From contig CALGRZ010000009.1 in NCBI GenBank assembly GCA_937880705.1, positions 1-29,893 on the forward strand: 29,893 nt of DNA. The letters are read 5' to 3'. This DNA is from an uncultured Alistipes sp. GTDB lineage: Bacteria; Bacteroidota; Bacteroidia; Bacteroidales; Rikenellaceae. Of the stretch, positions 1-6,159 are shown piece after piece (within the stretch, counting starts at the first letter, position 1; each line of letters opens with the position of its first letter). A program made the position numbers and the translations under genes. The notes below the pieces were generated by a model. It had not been told where the DNA came from. It saw nothing but the letters and a program-made list of their open reading frames with translations, and ran no database searches.

Positions 1-768
1 TTGTTCCGCTTGTTGCGTCAGGAGACTGAGTCTTACGGCTTGGAGCTTGCATTGGTTGAGGGTGGTAATATGCGTAACGCTATTCCCCGCGAGGCTTGGG
101 CTGTTGTCGTAGTTCGTGAGGCTGAGAAGGCTATCTTCGAGGCTAATGTTAAGTCTTACGAGAAGATTATCATCAAGGAGTTCGAGGGTATCGAGGATAG
201 TATCGAGATCTTCGCCGAGGAGATTGAGTGCCCCAAGGCTATCATTCCTCACTTGGAGTCTCACTCGTTGATTCGTGCCGTGTGCGGTTGCCCCAATGGT
301 GTTCAGCGTATGTCGGTGGCTATGGAGGGCTTGGTGCAGACCTCTAATAACTTGGCACGTGTCGTGTCAGATGGTAAGCAGATTCGTTTGCAGACTCTCA
401 TCCGCTCATCGGTACGCTCCGAGAAGGAGGCTGTGGGCGATGCTATCAAGGCTCTCTTCGAGATGGCTGGTGGCTGTGTTGAGCTCTCGGGAGCTTACGA
501 TGGCTGGAATCCAAATATGCAGTCGCCTATCCTGAAGGCTATGCTCTCCTCTTACGAGGCTCTGTATGGTGTACGCCCTGCTATCAAGGCTATCCACGCA
601 GGTCTGGAGTGCGGTATCATCGGTGCCAAGTACCCCGGCATGGACATGATCTCGTTTGGTCCTACCATCTGCTACCCCCACTCACCCGACGAGAAGGTAA
701 ACATCGCCTCGGTAGAGAAGTTCTACGACTTCCTGCTTAACACCCTGCGCAACGCCCCCAAGAAGTAG
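1..768 (+). CDS. pepD: Aminoacyl-histidine dipeptidase (PepD, M20C), C-terminal part
   Basis: This is the last 255 codons of a gene that begins before the window; the TTG at position 1 is an internal Leu codon, not a start. The family is a cytosolic di-zinc peptidase that cleaves Xaa-His and other dipeptides and is usually about 485 residues, so roughly half is present. The C-terminal part of the M20 fold is recognisable: a histidine/glutamate metal-site stretch HAGLECGIIGAKYPGMD (about residues 200-216 of the fragment) followed by ISFGPTI and HSPDE. The N-terminal metal ligands are outside the window. It stops 4 nt before the next gene, suggesting co-transcription with the lipid kinase. The family call is confident; substrate range is not visible. 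Confidence 0.9.
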   Translation: MFRLLRQETESYGLELALVEGGNMRNAIPREAWAVVVVREAEKAIFEANVKSYEKIIIKEFEGIEDSIEIFAEEIECPKAIIPHLESHSLIRAVCGCPNGVQRMSVAMEGLVQTSNNLARVVSDGKQIRLQTLIRSSVRSEKEAVGDAIKALFEMAGGCVELSGAYDGWNPNMQSPILKAMLSSYEALYGVRPAIKAIHAGLECGIIGAKYPGMDMISFGPTICYPHSPDEKVNIASVEKFYDFLLNTLRNAPKK

Positions 769-772
769 TAGG

Positions 773-1768
773 ATGATCAGGGAGCAGACACTGGATAGGC
801 CCACTGTAGAGAGTGGCGCAAAGTGGTTCGTAATCGTCAACCCCATTGCCGGATCGGGCAAGGGGTTAGACGATTACCCCTTTATATCCAAGCTGTTGCG
901 CGACAACAACATCAGCTGCGAGGCAGTATTCTCCGAGCATAAGTATCACGCCACGGAGCTTACCGTGTCGGCCATCAACAAGGGCTATCGCCACATCATC
1001 GTAATTGGTGGCGACGGCACCCTGCATGAGGTCGTTAACGGCCTTTTCATCCAGAAGCAGGTTGCACCCTCGGAGGTTACGGTAGCCGTAATTGCCGTGG
1101 GTACGGGTAACGACTGGATACGCATGTTCGGCATACCGACACGCTACTCGGAGGCTGTACGCGCCATAAAGGAGGGCTACACCTTCCTGCAGGATGTTGC
1201 CGAGGTGGAGTATGAGGAGTCGCAATACCGTCAGACACGATATGTAGCCAATGTCGCAGGACTGGGCTTTGATGCTGCGGTAATACGCAACTACCACATT
1301 GGCCGCTCCGACAAGAAGTCGAGAAGCGGCATCTACCTATGGCACATGATACGCACCTTCTTCAAGCATAAGTCGACAGGTGTAAAGCTGTGGGTGGATG
1401 ACAGATTGGTATATAACAACCTGCTATTCAGCATCGCCGTAGGCGTGGGCAAATATAATGGCGGTGGTATTCAGCAGCTTCCCGCAGCCGTAGTAGATGA
1501 CGGTCTGCTCGACATCACCATGATCAGGCCACTGCACTGGTGGCATGTGGTATTCCGTCTGCGACGTCTGTTCAACGGCAACATATACTCTATAGGCCAC
1601 GTTCTCCATGCCCAAGGCAAGAAGATACGCATAGAGTCCTCGCCCGAGACACCTCTGGAGGTCGATGGCGAGTTACTCGGTGCTACGCCCGTAGAGTTCC
1701 GAGCTCTGCATCGTGAAGTGAGGGTGATTGTCAACAAGGCGTTTATCGCACGATACTCAAAGCGATAA
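773..1768 (+). CDS. Diacylglycerol kinase-family lipid kinase (DagK/YegS-like)
   Basis: A 331-residue soluble lipid kinase of the DAGK catalytic superfamily, which phosphorylates diacylglycerol or related lipids at the inner membrane using ATP. Visible motifs are NPIAGSGKG near residue 25, the nucleotide-binding GGDGTLHEVVNGL near residue 80, and GTGNDWIR near residue 113. The C-terminal half has the usual beta-sandwich ending with a conserved EVDGELL segment. The ATG at 773 lies 4 nt after the pepD stop, so the two are probably one operon, although the functions are not obviously linked. A bidirectional hairpin terminator follows at 1811-1845. The exact lipid substrate (diacylglycerol, sphingosine-like base or other) cannot be told from sequence; the last is worth remembering because Bacteroidales make sphingolipids. 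Confidence 0.88.
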   Translation: MIREQTLDRPTVESGAKWFVIVNPIAGSGKGLDDYPFISKLLRDNNISCEAVFSEHKYHATELTVSAINKGYRHIIVIGGDGTLHEVVNGLFIQKQVAPSEVTVAVIAVGTGNDWIRMFGIPTRYSEAVRAIKEGYTFLQDVAEVEYEESQYRQTRYVANVAGLGFDAAVIRNYHIGRSDKKSRSGIYLWHMIRTFFKHKSTGVKLWVDDRLVYNNLLFSIAVGVGKYNGGGIQQLPAAVVDDGLLDITMIRPLHWWHVVFRLRRLFNGNIYSIGHVLHAQGKKIRIESSPETPLEVDGELLGATPVEFRALHREVRVIVNKAFIARYSKR

Positions 1769-1810
1769 CCCACCATGCGGCGAGGGTGAAGCATACCCTT
1801 GTATAGAATA

Positions 1811-1845
1811 AGGGACTGTCCAACAGAGAGGTTGCGACAGTCCCT
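1811..1845. terminator. Bidirectional hairpin terminator between lipid kinase and lipoprotein operon
   Basis: Arms AGGGACTGTC (1811-1820) and GACAGTCCCT (1836-1845) pair perfectly, and CAAC/GTTG extends the stem around a short loop. The + side is followed by TTATATTT. It sits between the convergent lipid kinase and the last gene of the lipoprotein operon, so it can serve both. Confidence 0.75.
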
Positions 1846-1861
1846 TTATATTTGAGATTGT

Positions 1862-2845
1862 TTTTTGGGGTAAATTAGGGGTGGAGTACAGAGCCAACCA
1901 TACTCCACCAAGATGTCGGCTTCGCGCTATCTCTTATAGCCCGACAAGGGGTGTAACGACACGATGTAGCATGAGCCGTAGCGGGTATTACCCGTGAGCT
2001 TAACATGCGACTTGCCGTCGGCAATAGATACCGAGTACTCGTTGAGCAACGGCTGCTTGGGCTGCTTCGTCAAATCGTCAGAGTCGGTGATCCATAGACG
2101 TGTTACAAGACCCGTGGCATTATCAATCTCATAGCCCCACAGCGTTGTGGCGTGGTGAGCCGACGAGACGTTGGCGGCAAGGCTGATGGTAAGACCGGCC
2201 ATACCGTGCTCGAAGGCATCGACAATGAGATCCGAGACGATCTTCAGACGCTCAACACCGAGGTAGTCGGTGCCGTTGCCCCACAAGTAATAGTTATTGA
2301 GGCAGCTGGTATAACCAACCGTGCTGTCGTAGTCACAATACATGTAGGGGGTGACATCGCTCCATATATCCTTCCAGTAGCCACCATCGGTCAGGGGCAC
2401 AGCCTGCGAGCCTGGTGAGGCGTACTCGCCACCGTTGAGCACACCCTCGAAATACCACGGTATGGCCTCCTCCATGTGGCCTCCGCGATCATTCTTCCAC
2501 TCCGACCAGAAGATCTCCATCACGGCCAGCTCATAGGTGTGGGCCTTATCGCCGATAGCATTGCGACCGGGGCCACTGACAGCATTTGCGGGCAACGTAT
2601 TGCCGGCTGCGACATATCTATCCTGGAACCACTGAATCATATTCGACGAAGTGGCTGCCCAACACATGTTGATATCGCCATTGTCGCCCTGACCATACTT
2701 GTTGACGTCGTACCAGCCCGAGGTGAGCGTTACACCCTCGGCAAAGACTATCGTCTTGCCACTCTCGGTGACGGCCTCTGCGGTGAGGACTACCTCGTTG
2801 GAACGAACACCGTTCTTCTCCGCATAGATGGTATAACTGCCGGGG
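1862..2845 (-). repeat. Distal copy of a 984-bp direct repeat (IdeS-like module plus 3' flank)
   Basis: This segment is repeated in the same orientation at 4122-5105 (offset exactly 2260). Reading the two copies side by side I see only four differences: positions 1890, 1912, 2821 and 2836 against 4150, 4172, 5081 and 5096. The stretch 1913-2820 appears identical. The repeat covers codon 363 to the stop of the lipoprotein gene plus about 65 nt of downstream DNA that holds a hairpin. Confidence 0.95.
1880..1909 (-). other. Stem-loop just downstream of the distal IdeS-like gene
   Basis: GGTGGAGTA (1880-1888) pairs perfectly with TACTCCACC (1901-1909) around a 12-nt loop. It has no T-run on either side, so it looks more like a 3'-end stabilising or processing hairpin than a classical intrinsic terminator. 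The same hairpin occurs at 4140-4169. Confidence 0.55.
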
Positions 2846-3930
2846 TTGAAGGTCTTAAAGGTGCTACTCGTCAGCTTCTGGCCATTGGCATAGAAAGATG
2901 AGTAGAGGGTAACATCGTTGCCGCCCTCCTCCGTAACGGTCAATTGAACCGTGTCTGAGCCATTGGCCATGAGCGTACTCTTCGAGGCGACAAGTGTGAT
3001 ATCGCTCTGCTCAATGATAGTGCCACCGCCTACCCTATTCTCTTCGCTCAACACGAGGTTAACAACTGTCGAGCGACCCGACGACATCTTCATCGTACGC
3101 GCAGGCTTGGTGATCTCGTATCGCTTCTCGTTGTCGATGTATATATTAAAGGTGAAGACCATGTCGATGTGGGTATTCTCCGGGAACATAATCATCGACA
3201 CGGTAGGCTCGGCAACAAAATCATGGTTGGTGACATAGAGCCAGTTTGAGGTGCTGCTACTTTTCGTGGTCAGACTGCCGTAAACAAGTCCATAGGTCTG
3301 CACCTGCGGAAAGCTGACCACACCACTCTTATCCGTAGCCGTCATCTCGATGGCAATATTGTTGGCCTGAAGGTCGGCAGACGAGTACCCATCGGCCAGC
3401 GACAGCTTATAGTCGACCTTGTGCATCAGATGCTGGAACGATATAGGCAGTTCGTTGGTCTCCTCGCTGATGGTAAGCGATGTCTTGTGGTTTGCCACCA
3501 TAAAGAGGTTGTTTGCAGCCTGCCTATCGAGCGAGATAGTGTAGTAGCTCATGATCGAGGCACTCGGATAGTAGGCTATAAGTTGGCTATAACTGCCCGC
3601 CGGCACCTCGCCCTCAAATGTGGCACTGCGCCCATCTGCCGATATGGCAGAGGGGCTCTTAATCTCGAACACCGCATCTACCACGTTCTCATCCATCGTT
3701 ATGAGTATGGCACTAAACTTATCACCAACCTCCCAGCGGGTTGCATTTCCGTCGATGGCAAGGCGTGTATCATCCTCCGCCTCAACAATCTGTTCTGCCC
3801 TAACTACAACATTTATCATCTCGGCATCCTGCACCACCGGCGAGATAACAACATCTTCGGACGTGGTACATGAGCCCAAGACAAGGAGCACCGATAAAGC
3901 GACAATAAACCTTTTCATACGTCTAATCAT
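1927..3930 (-). CDS. Surface lipoprotein: fimbrillin-like domain + Ig-like domain + IdeS/Mac-like cysteine peptidase
   Basis: 667 residues. A type II signal peptide ends in LGSC (lipid Cys21); start at 3930, or at MKRF (3918). Residues about 35-300 resemble the fimbrillin/Mfa-like family (TRWEVGDKF, ATFEGEVPAGSYSQLIAYYP, FQHLMHKVDYKLS). Residues about 309-388 form one Ig-like domain. Residues about 393-667 match the streptococcal IgG endopeptidase IdeS (MEROPS C66): WYDVNK then CWAATSSNMIQWF, HATTLWGYEID, and LWITDSDD. By alignment from memory, Lys411 (oxyanion hole), Cys423, His593, Asp616 and Asp618 correspond to IdeS Lys84, Cys94, His262, Asp284 and Asp286; the Cys-His distance is 170 against 168. 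From Pro363 on, it is identical to the neighbour at 4187-6100. Expected location: outer membrane or fimbria. Cleavage of immunoglobulin is inferred; another host protein is possible. Confidence 0.82.
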   Translation of the reverse strand: MIRRMKRFIVALSVLLVLGSCTTSEDVVISPVVQDAEMINVVVRAEQIVEAEDDTRLAIDGNATRWEVGDKFSAILITMDENVVDAVFEIKSPSAISADGRSATFEGEVPAGSYSQLIAYYPSASIMSYYTISLDRQAANNLFMVANHKTSLTISEETNELPISFQHLMHKVDYKLSLADGYSSADLQANNIAIEMTATDKSGVVSFPQVQTYGLVYGSLTTKSSSTSNWLYVTNHDFVAEPTVSMIMFPENTHIDMVFTFNIYIDNEKRYEITKPARTMKMSSGRSTVVNLVLSEENRVGGGTIIEQSDITLVASKSTLMANGSDTVQLTVTEEGGNDVTLYSSFYANGQKLTSSTFKTFNPGSYTIYAEKNGVRSNEVVLTAEAVTESGKTIVFAEGVTLTSGWYDVNKYGQGDNGDINMCWAATSSNMIQWFQDRYVAAGNTLPANAVSGPGRNAIGDKAHTYELAVMEIFWSEWKNDRGGHMEEAIPWYFEGVLNGGEYASPGSQAVPLTDGGYWKDIWSDVTPYMYCDYDSTVGYTSCLNNYYLWGNGTDYLGVERLKIVSDLIVDAFEHGMAGLTISLAANVSSAHHATTLWGYEIDNATGLVTRLWITDSDDLTKQPKQPLLNEYSVSIADGKSHVKLTGNTRYGSCYIVSLHPLSGYKR

Positions 3931-3937
3931 TTATCGG

Positions 3938-4105
3938 TTATAACTCATTCTCCGGATTATCCTCGCCACCGTTAAAACCCGGGGCATCCACATCGAAGCC
4001 TCCACTGCCCTGGAAACCGGCCTCAAGTTCTACGCAAAAGTCAATGAGCATAGGAGCCTCATAGCATGACTGCCCCTTGCAATAAAAGTCGAAATTTCTG
4101 TACAT
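3938..4105 (-). CDS. Small ORF of the Bacteroidales 'YEAP...E-AGF' type, unknown function
   Basis: A 55-residue ORF starting at MYRNFDFYCKG (4105) and stopping 7 nt before the fimbrillin-peptidase gene; an upstream ATG at 4171 lies in duplicated 3' flank and is less likely. The sequence contains YEAPMLIDFCVELEAGF and then a Gly/Asp/Glu/Asn-rich tail ending NPENEL. From memory, short proteins with a Y-x-x-P...V-E-x-E-x-G-F core and acidic Gly-rich tail are common next to fimbrillin and lipoprotein genes in Bacteroidales; their role is unknown to me. No signal peptide is visible. It may be a real small protein or a relic left between the duplicated genes. Tight spacing to the downstream gene favours translation. 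Confidence 0.45.
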   Translation of the reverse strand: MYRNFDFYCKGQSCYEAPMLIDFCVELEAGFQGSGGFDVDAPGFNGGEDNPENEL

Positions 4106-4121
4106 CTTACTCAAATTTGGG

Positions 4122-5105
4122 TTTTTGGGGTAAATTAGGGGTGGAGTACCGAGCCAACCATACTCCACCAAAATGTCGGCTTCGCGCTATCTCTTATAGC
4201 CCGACAAGGGGTGTAACGACACGATGTAGCATGAGCCGTAGCGGGTATTACCCGTGAGCTTAACATGCGACTTGCCGTCGGCAATAGATACCGAGTACTC
4301 GTTGAGCAACGGCTGCTTGGGCTGCTTCGTCAAATCGTCAGAGTCGGTGATCCATAGACGTGTTACAAGACCCGTGGCATTATCAATCTCATAGCCCCAC
4401 AGCGTTGTGGCGTGGTGAGCCGACGAGACGTTGGCGGCAAGGCTGATGGTAAGACCGGCCATACCGTGCTCGAAGGCATCGACAATGAGATCCGAGACGA
4501 TCTTCAGACGCTCAACACCGAGGTAGTCGGTGCCGTTGCCCCACAAGTAATAGTTATTGAGGCAGCTGGTATAACCAACCGTGCTGTCGTAGTCACAATA
4601 CATGTAGGGGGTGACATCGCTCCATATATCCTTCCAGTAGCCACCATCGGTCAGGGGCACAGCCTGCGAGCCTGGTGAGGCGTACTCGCCACCGTTGAGC
4701 ACACCCTCGAAATACCACGGTATGGCCTCCTCCATGTGGCCTCCGCGATCATTCTTCCACTCCGACCAGAAGATCTCCATCACGGCCAGCTCATAGGTGT
4801 GGGCCTTATCGCCGATAGCATTGCGACCGGGGCCACTGACAGCATTTGCGGGCAACGTATTGCCGGCTGCGACATATCTATCCTGGAACCACTGAATCAT
4901 ATTCGACGAAGTGGCTGCCCAACACATGTTGATATCGCCATTGTCGCCCTGACCATACTTGTTGACGTCGTACCAGCCCGAGGTGAGCGTTACACCCTCG
5001 GCAAAGACTATCGTCTTGCCACTCTCGGTGACGGCCTCTGCGGTGAGGACTACCTCGTTGGAACGAACACCGTTCTTCTCTGCATAGATGGTATAGCTGC
5101 CGGGG
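4122..5105 (-). repeat. Proximal copy of the 984-bp direct repeat
   Basis: Partner of 1862-2845. The upstream boundary (5105) falls inside the last Ig-like domain, just before PGSYTIYAEKNG in the protein. The downstream boundary (4122) lies about 65 nt past the stop codon. Near-identity including noncoding flank indicates recent duplication or ongoing gene conversion rather than selection on protein sequence alone. Confidence 0.95.
4140..4169 (-). other. Stem-loop just downstream of the proximal IdeS-like gene
   Basis: This is the second copy of the 9-bp stem at 1880-1909. The one nucleotide difference (4150 versus 1890) lies in the loop, leaving the stem intact. Here the hairpin is in the middle of the putative operon, between the two peptidase genes. 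Confidence 0.5.
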
Positions 5106-6100
5106 GTAAGGGTTGCAAAGCGGCTACCCTGAACAACGCCATCGTTGGCATAGATAACCGACTCGGAAGTAACATCATTACCCTCCTGCTTAACGGTGAA
5201 GAGAGCAAAGTCAACGCCATTAGCCTTAATCTGAAGTGTCGAGGCCGAAAGCTCGATGGGAGCCTCGGGCTCAACAGCCACGGCGGTCACAGCAACAACA
5301 TTAGATTTAGCACCATCCTTCATGGCGTAGAACGAGTAGCTACCCGCCTCGGTAGTGGCAAAGCTGTTGGTGGCCAACTTCACATCGCCGGCCGCGTTAT
5401 AAATGTCGCACGATGCCGTAACATCCTCACCATCCTGCTTTACGGTGAAGGTCACCTGGCTCTTACCATCGGCATCAATGGTTGTGGCAGATGCCGAGAG
5501 CTCCAACTCTCCAGGTGCCGCCTGAACAAAGACCACCGTAACCAAGTTCGACTTGGTATCCTCGTACATGGCATAGAACGAGTAGCTACCTGCCTCATCG
5601 GCAGCGAACTCTTCGGATGAGAGCTTCACATCGCCATCGGCATTATAGAAGTAGCACAGAGGGGTCACATCCTGACCGTTGCAGTCTACGCTGAAGACTA
5701 CACTCTGGCCCACCTCAAGCTCCTGTGCCGAGGCCGAGAGAGTTACGATGCGCGTATCGTCCGTAACCTGCTTGGCAACGACCATGACGTCGTTGGACTC
5801 TACGCCGTCAAGCTTGGCACAGAAGGTATATGAGCCATGCTCGGTGGTAGCAAAGCTATTGCCATCAAGGGCCTCGCCCGTGATAACATTATAGATGGTA
5901 CACTCCGAGGTTACATCAACACTGCCCGATGCTGCATCGCGCTTAACAACGGTGAAGGTTGCTGTTTGAGCACCGTTGGCATAGATCTGCGAATTATCTA
6001 CGCTCAACTGAAGAGTGAAGTCTGCCTTGGGGTCGCTCTGCTCACATGAGGCGAGTCCCACAAAGGCGAGCAGCAACATCAAAAATGATAATCTTTTCAT
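4187..6100 (-). CDS. Surface lipoprotein: four Ig-like repeats + IdeS/Mac-like cysteine peptidase
   Basis: 637 residues. The signal peptide ends in LASC (lipid Cys19), followed by EQSDPKAD, an acidic start compatible with surface export in Bacteroidota. Four Ig-like repeats of about 80 residues follow (about 28-113, 116-193, 195-275, 276-357), each with a core like FTVKQDGEDVT...IYN and ending GSYSFYAMKDGAKSN. The peptidase domain (about 362-637) is identical to that of the neighbour at 1927-3930. Its candidate active site is Lys381, Cys393, His563, Asp586 and Asp588, the set used by IdeS-type (C66) immunoglobulin endopeptidases. The N-terminal repeats probably act as a stalk that holds the enzyme away from the membrane. 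It is the second gene of the operon. The substrate is not shown by the sequence; IgG, IgA or another host glycoprotein are all open. Confidence 0.82.
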   Translation of the reverse strand: MKRLSFLMLLLAFVGLASCEQSDPKADFTLQLSVDNSQIYANGAQTATFTVVKRDAASGSVDVTSECTIYNVITGEALDGNSFATTEHGSYTFCAKLDGVESNDVMVVAKQVTDDTRIVTLSASAQELEVGQSVVFSVDCNGQDVTPLCYFYNADGDVKLSSEEFAADEAGSYSFYAMYEDTKSNLVTVVFVQAAPGELELSASATTIDADGKSQVTFTVKQDGEDVTASCDIYNAAGDVKLATNSFATTEAGSYSFYAMKDGAKSNVVAVTAVAVEPEAPIELSASTLQIKANGVDFALFTVKQEGNDVTSESVIYANDGVVQGSRFATLTPGSYTIYAEKNGVRSNEVVLTAEAVTESGKTIVFAEGVTLTSGWYDVNKYGQGDNGDINMCWAATSSNMIQWFQDRYVAAGNTLPANAVSGPGRNAIGDKAHTYELAVMEIFWSEWKNDRGGHMEEAIPWYFEGVLNGGEYASPGSQAVPLTDGGYWKDIWSDVTPYMYCDYDSTVGYTSCLNNYYLWGNGTDYLGVERLKIVSDLIVDAFEHGMAGLTISLAANVSSAHHATTLWGYEIDNATGLVTRLWITDSDDLTKQPKQPLLNEYSVSIADGKSHVKLTGNTRYGSCYIVSLHPLSGYKR

Positions 6101-6120
6101 TCTCTTATGATTTTAAAATC

Positions 6121-6152
6121 GGTATCGGCAGCACATTGATGCTACCGATACC
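6121..6152 (-). terminator. Hairpin between FN3 lipoprotein and first IdeS-like gene
   Basis: GGTATCGG (6121-6128) pairs with CCGATACC (6145-6152), and AGCA/TGCT extends the stem across one mismatch to a 6-nt loop. On the minus strand it is followed by GATTTTAAAATC, a weak U-rich tract. It could be a leaky terminator that lowers expression of the peptidase genes relative to the FN3 lipoprotein, or an mRNA processing site. Confidence 0.5.
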
Positions 6153-6159
6153 ACTGAAA

